36,301 bases of DNA from Streptosporangiaceae bacterium (GCA_030038015.1 JASHPR010000608.1:1-36301); one strand, 5' to 3'; shown: positions 16,690-24,081, numbered from the stretch's first letter. Translations and numbers: made by a program. Notes: a model not told the origin generated them from the letters alone.

Positions 16690-16713
16690 CGCCGCGCCCC
16701 GGCCCCGCCCAGC

Positions 16714-17685
16714 TCAGGCGCCGGGGGCGATCATCTGCTGGACCGGGTACGCCTTTCGGAGCAGCCCGAACTCCACCATCAGGTCGGAGATCCGCTGGAT
16801 CAGCACGGGGTCGGTGTCCAGCGGAAAGTCCGGTTGCGCCATGACCGCCGCTGCCGTGGCCGACACCCCGGAATAGGCCACCATGGCCTTCTCGACCGCG
16901 GCGGGGTCGGTGTCCGCGATCCGCTGCGCCTCGACCAGCGCCTTGCGGAAAGCCGCGGCGGTCTTCGGGTACTTCTGCAGCCAGGTCTTGGTGACGACGT
17001 ACCCGGCGATCGGGAGGTTCTGGGCGGCACCAATATCAAGGTCGGCGAGCGGCTCGGCGCCAACCGTCTCCTCCGCGCCCGTGATGAACGGCTCAGGCAG
17101 CCATGCGGCGTCCACCTGGTGCTTCTTCAGCGCGCCAGCCATCGCAGGGAACGGGATGGGAACGAGATGCACGTCACCAGGCGAGACCCCGTAGGCCCTG
17201 AGCGCCGCGTCGACCAGCACCGTGCCGATGTTGTTCAGCACGTTGACGCCGATCCGCTTCCCCCGCAGGCCGGCGATGCTCGTGATCGACGAGCCGGCCG
17301 GGATCAGTACTTCCTGGCAGCGCGGCTCCATGATGGATCCCGCGGCCAGTACCTCCAGGTCGGCGTGCTGCTGGGCGTTCGCGAGGATATAGGAGACATA
17401 GTTGCCGTCCGTGATGTCAAACTTGCCGGCCAGCTGTTCCTGGATGACCTCCGCGCTGCTGATGGCCGGAACGATCGTCACGTGCAGCCCCTCGGCAGCG
17501 AACAGCCCGCGCTGCTGCGCGATATACAAGCCGGCCGAGTCGTCCGCCGGGACGGCCGCGATCGTCAGGTTGTGCAGCTCAACGCCGGATGATGACGCCG
17601 AGGAGCCGTCCGCACCCGCGCAGCCCGCAGCGAGCAGGGCAGTCACCGCCAATGCCGCGGGAACGCGGAAAAGCCGACGTCTCAT
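16714..17685 (-). CDS. ABC transporter substrate-binding lipoprotein (NMT1/SsuA-like)
   Basis: This 323-residue protein has a lipoprotein signal peptide: an RRR n-region, a hydrophobic core and the lipobox LAAGC with Cys22. It is followed by a type 2 periplasmic-binding fold of the NMT1/THI5-SsuA group. Recognisable parts are LTIAAVPADDSAGLYIAQQR, FAAEGLHVTIVP, the LRGKRIGVNVLNNIGTVLVD block and VDAAWLPEPFI. Family members bind sulfonates, taurine, nitrate or thiamin precursors for ABC import. The ATG at 17685 has GGGGAGA seven bases upstream and fits the signal peptide. A longer frame to 17739 adds 18 unneeded residues. No permease or ATPase gene is adjacent, so it is an orphan binding protein. 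Confidence 0.87.
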   Translation of the reverse strand: MRRRLFRVPAALAVTALLAAGCAGADGSSASSSGVELHNLTIAAVPADDSAGLYIAQQRGLFAAEGLHVTIVPAISSAEVIQEQLAGKFDITDGNYVSYILANAQQHADLEVLAAGSIMEPRCQEVLIPAGSSITSIAGLRGKRIGVNVLNNIGTVLVDAALRAYGVSPGDVHLVPIPFPAMAGALKKHQVDAAWLPEPFITGAEETVGAEPLADLDIGAAQNLPIAGYVVTKTWLQKYPKTAAAFRKALVEAQRIADTDPAAVEKAMVAYSGVSATAAAVMAQPDFPLDTDPVLIQRISDLMVEFGLLRKAYPVQQMIAPGA

Positions 17686-17947
17686 GATATGTTCTCCCCT
17701 GGAGCTTTCACCGTCGTGCGTCGCTGACCACCCTGCCACGAGCCGGCCTGCCAGGAGCCAGAATCGCCCATCTTGCCCGGCTCTGGCCTCCCATGGCTCC
17801 GGCCATGCTATGCGTCCGGCCGGCCCGGAGGCCAGACGAGTCCCGGCAGCAGCCGGCCGGGAGCACCACCGCGGCAGGCGGCAATCGCGTGCACATGCTC
17901 GGGTTCTTCCGGGCGGGACCGCGGCGGCTCATCTAGACTCGGCAGGT

Positions 17948-18241
17948 GTGATCTTCAAGCAGGTCGGGGAGGGGCGGCCCTACCCAGACCATGCGCGGAA
18001 CTCGCGCGAGTGGGCAGAGATACCGCCGCGCCCGGTTCGCCTCGACCAGCTCATCACCACGAAGAACGTGCTCGATCTGCACACCGTCCTGGCGAAGGAC
18101 TCCACGTTCTACGGCGACCTGTTCCCCCACGTGATCCGCTGGAAGGGCGAGCTCTACCTCGAGGACGGCCTGCACCGGGCGCTGCGGGCTGCACTGCACC
18201 AGCGAACCGTGCTGCACGCGCGGGTCCTCGAGCTGGACTGA
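17948..18241 (+). CDS. Small conserved ParB-like-fold protein of unknown function
   Basis: This 97-residue protein starts at GTG 17948: VIFKQVGEGRPYPDHARNSR, followed by EWAEIPPRPVRLDQLITTKN. The C-terminal YLEDGLHRALRAALHQRTVL recalls the DGxHRxxAAxxxG core of the ParB/sulfiredoxin fold, a nucleotide-binding module. The protein appears to be a widely kept actinobacterial hypothetical, but no activity is known. GGCAGGT just before the start is a weak ribosome-binding site. It is convergent with the esterase gene and separated from it by a hairpin at 18256-18293. Confidence 0.78.
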   Translation: MIFKQVGEGRPYPDHARNSREWAEIPPRPVRLDQLITTKNVLDLHTVLAKDSTFYGDLFPHVIRWKGELYLEDGLHRALRAALHQRTVLHARVLELD

Positions 18242-18255
18242 GCGGCGGCGGCACC

Positions 18256-18293
18256 GGCGCGGCGGACCTGGCCCGACAGGGCCGGGTCGCGCC
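18256..18293. terminator. GC-rich hairpin between convergent genes
   Basis: ACCTGGCCC (18266-18274), loop GACA, and GGGCCGGGT (18279-18287) pair over nine positions with one G-U. GGCGCG (18256-18261) and CGCGCC (18288-18293) extend the stem past a 4-base bulge. Lying between two convergent stops, it could end transcription from both sides. Confidence 0.5.
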
Positions 18294-18307
18294 GGGCTGC
18301 GCCGGCC

Positions 18308-19519
18308 CTAGCTGTGATGCCCCGTCTGCAGCGCGGCCTTCTGGTGCTTAGCCGCGGCGGCCCGCGCGGCCGCGTGCGTCTGCCGGGCCTGCTGCGCCGC
18401 GGCCTCCCCGGCGAGCTGCGGCGTCATCCATTCGAGCAGCGGCGGCATCAGGGAGCGCCAGGTGAACATCGTGTGGCCGCCCCCGGGCACGACCTTGAGC
18501 ACCACGCCGGGCTGGCGGGTCTGCAGCAGCTGCTCGAAGATCTGGGCGTTCTTGTAATCGGAGTGGTCGGCAGCACCGACGCCGAGCCAGAACTGGGGGA
18601 TCTTGCTCCCCGGTGGCAGGGAGAGGACCAAGTCGTCGGGAGTGTTCTCGCGGCGCACCTTGACGTTCCCGCCGAACGGATTCACCAGCCGCGGCGGGTC
18701 GCCGAGCTGGTTGTCTGACGGCTGGAAGTAGCCGCTGAGCACTCCGGAGAAGCCGAAAAAGTTGCCGTACTTCAGGCCCAGGTTCGCGGCGCAGAAGCCA
18801 CCCTCGGAATAGCCCGCGATGCCCCACGCCTGGCCGGGCGGCTGCACCCGGAGCCTCTGCGAGATGTACTGGGGCAGGTCCTCGGCGAGGTAGGTCGCGT
18901 CCTGCGGGCCGCGGAACTGGTTGAGGCACTGCAGCGAGATCGTCCGGCCGCCGTTGGCGTCGGGCATGACCAGGACCGCCGGCTTGGCCTGGCCGGTGCT
19001 GATGAGCTGCTGCATCATCGAGGTGACGCCGACAACGGTGATCCAGTCCTCGGGCGTGCCGGGGAAGCCGTGCAGCAGCTCGATGGCCGGGAAGCGGTAG
19101 TCACGGTAGGAGGGCTGGAAGTACTGCGGCGGAAGGTAGACGTAGACGCTGCGCGTGATGTGGCTGAGCCGGCCCGGCACGTCCAGGTGCACCGTGTAGC
19201 CGAACTGCGCCGCGACCGCCTGGTCGATGGTGCTGCCCAGGAAGTTACTGAACTTCGCGCCCGTGCCCGTCGCGGTGGTCGGCACCTCCGCCGCCTGGTT
19301 GCTCTGGCCGGTGAAGTCCGAAATAGCGGAGTTCCAGTTCTGGTAGTAGTCGTAATACTTGTTCACGGCCGCCACGCCGAAGGCCATCGCGGGGATGAAC
19401 GCCAGGCAGGCAGCGAGAACACGGAACACCACCTGCTTCGCGACGGCCATCCACCACATCAGGCCTGCGAACACCACGATCAGCAGCAGGAAGAACGCCG
19501 TGCTCTGCGGTTCAGGCAA
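18308..19519 (-). CDS. Membrane-tethered alpha/beta-hydrolase esterase (esterase D/Ag85-like)
   Basis: This 403-residue protein starts at TTG 19519, where GGAG lies six bases upstream. An alternative TTG at 19555 lacks a ribosome-binding site. Two N-terminal membrane helices (about 5-24 and 29-50) precede an extracytoplasmic esterase domain. This has RSVYVYLPPQYF, PAIELLHGFPGTPEDWITVV, the nucleophile elbow GIAGYSEGG (Ser238) and a histidine in VVPGGGHTMFTW (His349). The layout matches the PF00756 esterase family, which includes esterase D and the antigen 85 mycolyltransferases. The substrate is unknown but probably lies at the cell surface. The C-terminus is an Ala/Gln/His-rich tail. Confidence 0.87.
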   Translation of the reverse strand: MPEPQSTAFFLLLIVVFAGLMWWMAVAKQVVFRVLAACLAFIPAMAFGVAAVNKYYDYYQNWNSAISDFTGQSNQAAEVPTTATGTGAKFSNFLGSTIDQAVAAQFGYTVHLDVPGRLSHITRSVYVYLPPQYFQPSYRDYRFPAIELLHGFPGTPEDWITVVGVTSMMQQLISTGQAKPAVLVMPDANGGRTISLQCLNQFRGPQDATYLAEDLPQYISQRLRVQPPGQAWGIAGYSEGGFCAANLGLKYGNFFGFSGVLSGYFQPSDNQLGDPPRLVNPFGGNVKVRRENTPDDLVLSLPPGSKIPQFWLGVGAADHSDYKNAQIFEQLLQTRQPGVVLKVVPGGGHTMFTWRSLMPPLLEWMTPQLAGEAAAQQARQTHAAARAAAAKHQKAALQTGHHS

Positions 19520-19609
19520 GGGACACTCCGGAAGCCCGGTTCGGTTCGCTCTCAAAGATCATTGCGCCGCGCACCACACGGGTGCGCCCGACCCCGTCAG
19601 GTGCGCTCG

Positions 19610-19696
19610 CGGTGGAGGTGGGATTTGAACCCACGGAAGGCTCGCACCTTCACACGCTTTCGAGGCGTGCGCCCTCGGCCGCTAGGCGACTCCACC
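19610..19696 (-). tRNA. tRNA-Ser (anticodon CGA)
   Basis: On the minus strand from 19696 to 19610 the sequence folds as a class II tRNA. The acceptor stem GGTGGAG pairs with CTCCACC. The D-arm is GCCTAGCGGCCGAGGGC. The anticodon arm is CACGC-CTCGAAA-GCGTG with anticodon CGA. A long variable arm AAGGTGCGAGCCTT is followed by the T-arm GTGGGTTCAAATCCCAC, and the discriminator is G. It reads UCG codons. CCA is not encoded. It lies between the esterase and tadA. Confidence 0.96.
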
Positions 19697-19768
19697 GCCG
19701 TTGAGCCTACCCGACTCGGCGGCCCGCCCGCCGCACAGAGCCGATGCGCCCGGGATCTGCTGGATTGG

Positions 19769-20242
19769 TCAGCGGCGGCGGCCGAAGAACCCCCGCAACA
19801 GCTCGGCGCACTCGTCCTCCAGGACGCCGCCGATCACCTCGACGCGATGGGGGAGCCTCCGGTCACGCAGCACGTCCCACAGCGAGCCGGCGGCCCCAGC
19901 CCTGGGATCGGCGGCACCGTACACCAGCCGGCCCAGCCGGGCGGCGGTGACTGCCCCCGCGCACATGGTGCACGGCTCGAGCGTGACCACAATCGTGTAG
20001 CCGTCCAGCCGCCAGCGGCCCCTGGCCCTGGCGGCCTGGCGGATAGCCACGATCTCCGCGTGCGCGGTGGGGTCGCTGTCCGCTTCCTGGCGGTTGCGCC
20101 CGGCCCCGGCCACGGCACCGGCGCCGTCCAGGACGACGGCGCCGACCGGGACGTCGGTGTCCCCCTCGCCAGGCGAGCCGGCCGCCTGGCCGAGCGCCAG
20201 GCGCATCGCCGGCTCGAACGATGCAAGGTAGCCCGGAATCAC
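19769..20242 (-). CDS. tadA: tRNA adenosine(34) deaminase TadA
   Basis: This 157-residue zinc deaminase converts A34 to inosine in tRNA-Arg(ACG), the wobble modification required to read CGC and CGA. The active site is complete: His61-Ala62-Glu63 (TAHAEIVAIRQA) and Pro90-Cys91-x2-Cys94 (LEPCTMCAGAV), which bind zinc and supply the catalytic glutamate. The C-terminal helix ECAELLRGFFGRRR is typical. The GTG start at 20242 overlaps the stop of the upstream gene (GTGA, 20239-20242), so the two are translationally coupled. A tRNA-Ser gene follows 73 bp downstream on the same strand. Confidence 0.95.
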   Translation of the reverse strand: MIPGYLASFEPAMRLALGQAAGSPGEGDTDVPVGAVVLDGAGAVAGAGRNRQEADSDPTAHAEIVAIRQAARARGRWRLDGYTIVVTLEPCTMCAGAVTAARLGRLVYGAADPRAGAAGSLWDVLRDRRLPHRVEVIGGVLEDECAELLRGFFGRRR

Positions 20243-20733
20243 GGGCCGAGCGCGCCGTCAAGCGCGCGCTTCAGCGCCGGCCCGAACCCCAGCCTCCGGG
20301 CGATGCTCTCCAGGGCCTCGTCCGGGAACATGTCCAGGTCCCCGGAGAGCGCGCCGAGGTCCATCTCGTCGATGCCCAGGTCGGCGAAGATGGACAGGTC
20401 CCCCGCCGGGAGCACCTGGTCCAGGTCGTCGTCGTCATCGGGCACCGGGATGTCCAGGTAGTCCAGCACCTGGCGGGCCAGGGGCCAGTCAACCGAGGCG
20501 GTCAGGTCGGAGAGGAACACCGAGACCTGGCTGCCGATGATGCGCAGGGCCACGAAGAAATCGTCCCCCACCGCGACCAGCCCGATGGTGCCGCCGATGC
20601 TCGGCTGCTGGCGCAGGGCATGGATGAGGCCTTCCAGGTTCCCCGTCAGGGCCGTCGGCAGGAGCTCCGCCTCCCAGGCGTCATCCTCCCTGTAAACGAC
20701 GACGGCAAAATCGGTACTGCTCACATCGGTCAT
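20239..20733 (-). CDS. tRNA adenosine deaminase-associated protein
   Basis: About 164 residues, very acidic. It matches the actinobacterial protein family (TIGR03941) that is routinely encoded just upstream of tadA. Typical segments are DFAVVVYREDDAWEAELLP, VGDDFFVALRIIGSQVSVFL then SDLTASVDWPLARQVLDYL, a poly-Asp stretch PVPDDDDDLDQV, and a C-terminal EALESIARRLGFGPALKRAL. Its function is unproven. Coupling to tadA by a 4-base overlap suggests it acts with or on that enzyme. ATG 20733 was chosen; GTG 20739, two codons upstream, is equally possible. Confidence 0.88.
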   Translation of the reverse strand: MTDVSSTDFAVVVYREDDAWEAELLPTALTGNLEGLIHALRQQPSIGGTIGLVAVGDDFFVALRIIGSQVSVFLSDLTASVDWPLARQVLDYLDIPVPDDDDDLDQVLPAGDLSIFADLGIDEMDLGALSGDLDMFPDEALESIARRLGFGPALKRALDGALGP

Positions 20734-20739
20734 CGTCAC

Positions 20740-21108
20740 CCCAACGGCGCGGCTCCAGGAGGGAATGGTGTCAGATTCCGGCAGCCTGTGCTGCTTGATC
20801 GCAGGCCGGCGATGCCCGGCTGTGACCTAGCCGAACGGCGGATGCGACCTGTCGCAATAGGTCATGACAGATCGGCATCACGCAGGCACCGACCGCAGCC
20901 AAGCCGGGCACACCGCTCCGGACCAGCACGAAGACGCGACATGCCGTCTCGATCGGCGTGGGACGGCGCGGATCCTCCGCTGATCCTCTAAGGTGGATCT
21001 TGGGTTCGACGTCATTGGTCGGTGGATTGCCCTGGGCTATCCTGGGAATATAGGGCGGCAACGGCCGCCAGGCGCCGCCTGCAATGAGAGGCGCTGGGAG
21101 GTGATCAG
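20740..21108. other. Divergent intergenic region
   Basis: This 369-bp spacer separates the tadA operon (leftward) from the small membrane peptide (rightward). A minus-strand frame at 20771-21061 has no motif. A promoter candidate for the rightward genes is at 21015-21043, and a strong Shine-Dalgarno (GGGAGGTGATC) is at about 21096-21106. Confidence 0.45.
21015..21043 (+). promoter_or_regulatory. Candidate sigma-70-type promoter for the peptide/PH-domain genes
   Basis: TTGGTC (21015-21020) and TATCCT (21038-21043) are separated by 17 bp and keep TTG at -35 and TATxxT at -10. The predicted start would leave a leader of about 55-60 bases before the GTG at 21109. This is a pattern match only. 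Confidence 0.35.
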
Positions 21109-21261
21109 GTGCTGAGAAAGATCATCACGTGGGCGATCGTGCTGTTCATCCTTTTCTATCTCGCCACCCAGCCCGCGGGGGCAGCCGGCCTCGTTCATCA
21201 CCTCTACAACGGCCTTCATGATGCTGCCAGCTCCATGGCGCAATTCGTGAACTCCCTCTGA
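21109..21261 (+). CDS. 50-residue single-pass membrane peptide
   Basis: The GTG at 21109 is preceded by a strong GGGAGGTGATC. It starts a 50-residue protein beginning VLRKIITWAIVLFILFYLAT and ending MAQFVNSL. One membrane helix (about 5-19) is followed by a short amphipathic segment (AAGLVHHLYNGLHDAASSMA). Similar peptides with a VxNxxxGAAGxxHHxFxGL-like pattern accompany bacterial PH-domain genes in actinomycetes, as here with only 4 bp between the stop and the next start. It probably acts with that membrane protein. The role is unknown. Confidence 0.75.
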   Translation: MLRKIITWAIVLFILFYLATQPAGAAGLVHHLYNGLHDAASSMAQFVNSL

Positions 21262-21265
21262 GCCG

Positions 21266-21817
21266 ATGCCCGCCCGCGGAGTCACTGGCCCGGCTGCGGT
21301 CAGCAAGTACCTCCTACCCAACGAGCAACAGGTCATCCACACGCGCCGGCACCCGGCCGTCCTCATCGGCCCCGGCGTCCTCACGCTCGCCGGCCTGCTG
21401 GCCGCCGCGCTGCTCAGCACGACCGTCCTGCGCGGGTACGGGGCGGTCGTCACCGTTGTGTGGCTCGCCTGGCTCGTGCTCTTCGGCTGGATGATATGGA
21501 AGGTCCTCAACTGGGCCGTTGACTACTTCGTCGTCACCTCGCACCGGATTCTGCTGACCTCGGGGGTGCTTACCCGGAAGGTCGCGATGATGCCGCTCAC
21601 GAAGGTGACCGACATGAGCTTCCAGCGCACGTTTGCCGGGCGGATGTTCGGCTTTGGCGAGTTCATTGTCGAGTCGGCCGGCCGGGACCAGGCGCTGAGG
21701 ACTATTGACCATATTCCCTACCCCGAGCAACTTTACCTAGAGGTTTGTGGGATGCTCTTCGGCAGTAGCGACGACCAGGGAGGCGGAGGCGGAGGCTCGG
21801 ACTCGAGCGACGACTGA
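21266..21817 (+). CDS. PH domain-containing membrane protein (bPH2, YdbS-like)
   Basis: This 183-residue protein has a cytoplasmic N-terminus and two membrane helices (about 31-54 and 59-80). A bacterial pleckstrin-homology (DUF304/bPH2) domain lies at about 84-160. Family features are WAVDYFVVTSHRILLTSGVL, the VAMMPLTKVTDMSFQRTFAG block and FGFGEFIVESAGRDQALRTI. The C-terminus is a glycine-rich, acidic tail. Proteins of this family are linked to membrane-stress or envelope functions, but no precise activity is known. It forms an operon with the 50-residue peptide upstream and ends near a bidirectional hairpin. Confidence 0.88.
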   Translation: MPARGVTGPAAVSKYLLPNEQQVIHTRRHPAVLIGPGVLTLAGLLAAALLSTTVLRGYGAVVTVVWLAWLVLFGWMIWKVLNWAVDYFVVTSHRILLTSGVLTRKVAMMPLTKVTDMSFQRTFAGRMFGFGEFIVESAGRDQALRTIDHIPYPEQLYLEVCGMLFGSSDDQGGGGGGSDSSDD

Positions 21818-21848
21818 ACCCTCCCTGGCCTGTCCCCTTCCCCGGGGT

Positions 21849-21889
21849 TCCTGCGGCCGGACGACCATGCCAGACGCCCGGCCGCAGGA
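21849..21889. terminator. Bidirectional hairpin between convergent genes
   Basis: TCCTGCGGCCGG (21849-21860) and its exact reverse complement (21878-21889) form a 12-bp stem with a 17-base loop. It lies between the stops of the PH-domain and DMT transporter genes, and no T-run is present. A role as terminator for both genes is inferred. Confidence 0.6.
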
Positions 21890-21917
21890 GCCTGCCCGGA
21901 TAACGGCGGCGTCCGGT

Positions 21918-22790
21918 TCACGTCGTGACCAGCAGGATGCCGATGGCGGCCAGGGCCAGGCCCGCCCGCCGCGCCCAGCGCATGCGCTCGCCGAGCGCAA
22001 ACCGCGCCAGCAGCACCGTCACGCCCGGGTACAGCGAGGTCAGCACCACCGCCAGGCCGAAGAGGCCGGCCCGGGTGGCAAGCACGTAGCAGACGTTCGC
22101 GCTGGCGTCGAGGACGCCAGCACCGAGCGCGGCCGCAAACAGCCGGCCGTCGCGGCGCCACCGCACCGGGCCGGTTCGCAGGCCGGCCGCGGCCGCCAGG
22201 AAGATGAGCGTCCCGGTGAGACGGCCCGCGACCACGGGCCACAGCGCTCCGGACTCGCCGCCATTGCGGATGAACAGGAAGAACATCCCGAACGCCGCAC
22301 CTGACGCGATCCCGTAGCAGATGCCACGGGCCTGGCTCCGGCGGAAGCCCTGCGACCCGCCGGGCCCGCCGGGCGCCCCGGGCTCGCCGCCACCGGAGCT
22401 GACCAGCACGATCGCGGCGACGCAGACGAGCGCGCCCGCGTAGACGCGCAGGCCAGGCCGTTCGCCGCCGGCCAGCGCCGCCGCGACCGGGAGCACCGTG
22501 GACACCAGCGCGGAGACCGGCGCGACCACGCCCATGGGGCCGGCCGCGAGGCCGGCGTAGAAGAACATGAAGCCCACCCCGCCCGCCGCCCCCGCGCACG
22601 CCCCCCACGCGATGCCCGCCGGGCGCGGAGGGCCGCCCGCGATCAGCGCGGCAAGCCCCACCACCGCGACACCCGCCGCGCCGGAGACCAGCAGCACGGA
22701 GAGCACGTGAGCGCGCCGGGTCGCCGCGCCGCCGAGGAAGTCGGCGCTGCCGTAAAGTAGCGCAGCAGCCAGCGCGAAGACCGTGACCAT
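21918..22790 (-). CDS. EamA/DMT superfamily transporter
   Basis: This 290-residue integral membrane protein has ten predicted helices in two EamA repeats (about 3-130 and 155-289), joined by a Gly/Pro-rich loop (GGGEPGAPGGPGGSQG). Characteristic positions include LLYGSADFLGGAATRRA at the start, GPMGVVAPVSALVSTVLPVA at the end of the first repeat and LTSLYPGVTVLLARFALGER in the second. DMT carriers export metabolites such as amino acids or drugs. The substrate is not predictable. It is divergent from an XRE-cupin regulator, a common pairing in which the regulator controls the exporter. Confidence 0.88.
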   Translation of the reverse strand: MVTVFALAAALLYGSADFLGGAATRRAHVLSVLLVSGAAGVAVVGLAALIAGGPPRPAGIAWGACAGAAGGVGFMFFYAGLAAGPMGVVAPVSALVSTVLPVAAALAGGERPGLRVYAGALVCVAAIVLVSSGGGEPGAPGGPGGSQGFRRSQARGICYGIASGAAFGMFFLFIRNGGESGALWPVVAGRLTGTLIFLAAAAGLRTGPVRWRRDGRLFAAALGAGVLDASANVCYVLATRAGLFGLAVVLTSLYPGVTVLLARFALGERMRWARRAGLALAAIGILLVTT

Positions 22791-22877
22791 GAGCTCGCCC
22801 GGACTAGACGTTCGGTCAGAATATTAGAATTTGCAGTTCACTATACCGACCGGCCCAGGCGGTAAGCGGAGGGCACG
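22791..22877. promoter_or_regulatory. Divergent promoter with candidate operator
   Basis: The 87-bp spacer holds an AT-rich core, TAGAATTTGCAGTTCACTA (22825-22843). It is flanked by the inverted pentamers CGGTC (22813-22817) and GACCG (22848-22852). The core is the likely binding site of the adjacent XRE-cupin regulator and must contain both promoters. Confidence 0.4.
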
Positions 22878-23453
22878 ATGCCGGAACCGGCCGATCTCAC
22901 CAGCGCGCTTGCCCGGATCCTGCAGTCGCTGCGATCCGAGCGCGGCTGGTCCCTGGACCAGCTCGCGCTCAGGTCCGGGGTGAGCAAGGGCGTGCTCGTG
23001 GCGCTGGAGCAGGGGCGGTCCAACCCGAACCTGGCCACCCTGGCCAGGATCGGCGACGCGTTCGGGGTCCCGGTCACCCGCCTGCTCGACGTGCCGGACG
23101 AGCCGGCCGTGCGGATCACCGGCCCGGAGAACGCCAGGACGCTCTGGCACGGCCATGCGGGCGGGACCGGCACGATCATCGCCGCGACGGATCCGCCGTG
23201 GGCGGTCGAGCTGTGGCGCTGGACGGTGCAGCCCGGCGAGCGGTTCGGCGGCGACGCGCACTCGCCGGCCAGCAGGGAACTGGCCTGGGTCGAGTCAGGC
23301 ACCGTGACGCTGACCGTGTCCGGCCGCAGCTACCAGGTGGGACCGGGCCAGTGCGCCCGGTTTCCCGGCAGCCTCCCGCACTCCTACGCCAACGGGGGCA
23401 CCGCGCCAGCGCTGATGACGATGCTCTTCGTGGTCCCGCCGGCGCCCGCCTAG
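22878..23453 (+). CDS. XRE-family regulator with C-terminal cupin domain
   Basis: This 191-residue regulator has an HTH_3 domain at about residues 8-65 (ILQSLRSERGWSLDQLALRS then GVSKGVLVALEQGRSNPNLA) and a cupin sensor domain at about 108-185 (WTVQPGERFGGDAHSPASRE, VGPGQCARFPGSLPHSYANG). The layout is that of small-molecule-sensing XRE-cupin repressors. Divergence from the DMT exporter suggests it controls that gene in response to the exported compound. A GGAGGGCACG sequence just upstream of the ATG serves as the ribosome-binding site. Confidence 0.92.
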   Translation: MPEPADLTSALARILQSLRSERGWSLDQLALRSGVSKGVLVALEQGRSNPNLATLARIGDAFGVPVTRLLDVPDEPAVRITGPENARTLWHGHAGGTGTIIAATDPPWAVELWRWTVQPGERFGGDAHSPASRELAWVESGTVTLTVSGRSYQVGPGQCARFPGSLPHSYANGGTAPALMTMLFVVPPAPA

Positions 23454-23595
23454 CCGCCGGCGGCCCGCACGCCGCCGGGACCGCGCACCGACGCAGGACC
23501 GCACGCCCGGGGCGCCCGCATGCTGCGCCAGCGCCCCGCGCGGACAACCCCGTAGGGGGGTTGACCGCGGCCGGCGAAAATGTTTTGAGTTAGTC

Positions 23596-24081
23596 ATGAG
23601 CGACAACTGGGCCGCGGACGCACGGGTGGGCGTGCCCATGATGCAGCTGATCGCCAAGCAGATAAGCCAGTGCAAGGACAAGCCCAGGGCGATCCGCCGG
23701 ATCATCGACCAGCAGTGGCTGGACGAGGAATCCAAGCAGCAACTGCGCGAGACGTTTCACGTCACCGACGCCGACCTGCTGGTGCACGAGCGGGAGGCGG
23801 CGGACAAGGCCAGGCTCAGGACCCGGGAGCGCTACGGCATCCCGCTGCCCACGGGGCCGTGCAGCTGTGACGCCGACCCGGTCGTGCACGCTTCGGGACG
23901 CATCGAGTGCCAGAAGTGCGGCGCCGAGTGGCCCGCCGCCGAGGTGCGCAGGCTCATTGACCTGCAGTGGCTGGACGAGGAATCCAAGCAGCAACTGCGC
24001 AAGGCGTTCCGCGTGACCGATGCGGAACTCGCGGCCAGGGAAGACGCGGAGGCGCAGCACCGCAGCCCGCGGGCCTCCTGA
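23596..24081 (+). CDS. Unknown protein with duplicated helical module around a CxC/CxxC pair
   Basis: This 161-residue protein carries the same 26-residue helical module twice: residues 36-61 (IIDQQWLDEESKQQLRETFH...) and 120-145 (LIDLQWLDEESKQQLRKAFR...). Between them lies a zinc-ribbon-like segment with Cys89-x-Cys91 and Cys105-x2-Cys108 (GRIECQKCGAEW). The modules are charged and predicted helical. There is no signal peptide or membrane segment. The DNA repeats include a 37-bp stretch that is identical even at third positions, so the duplication is recent or homogenised. No family was recognised. A cytoplasmic, nucleic-acid- or protein-binding role is a guess. A ribosome-binding site is not obvious before ATG 23596. 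Confidence 0.78.
   Translation: MSDNWAADARVGVPMMQLIAKQISQCKDKPRAIRRIIDQQWLDEESKQQLRETFHVTDADLLVHEREAADKARLRTRERYGIPLPTGPCSCDADPVVHASGRIECQKCGAEWPAAEVRRLIDLQWLDEESKQQLRKAFRVTDAELAAREDAEAQHRSPRAS
23712..24000 (+). repeat. 37-bp perfect direct repeat inside the unknown zinc-ribbon-like gene
   Basis: Positions 23712-23748 and 23964-24000 are identical over 37 bases and are offset by 252 bp (84 codons), so both copies are in frame and encode QWLDEESKQQLR. Flanking bases diverge quickly. Confidence 0.85.

Noticed and set aside
19070-20461. 463-residue plus-strand frame spanning the esterase, tRNA and tadA
   Set aside because: It runs through a confirmed tRNA gene and antisense to two recognised enzymes, so it is a shadow frame.
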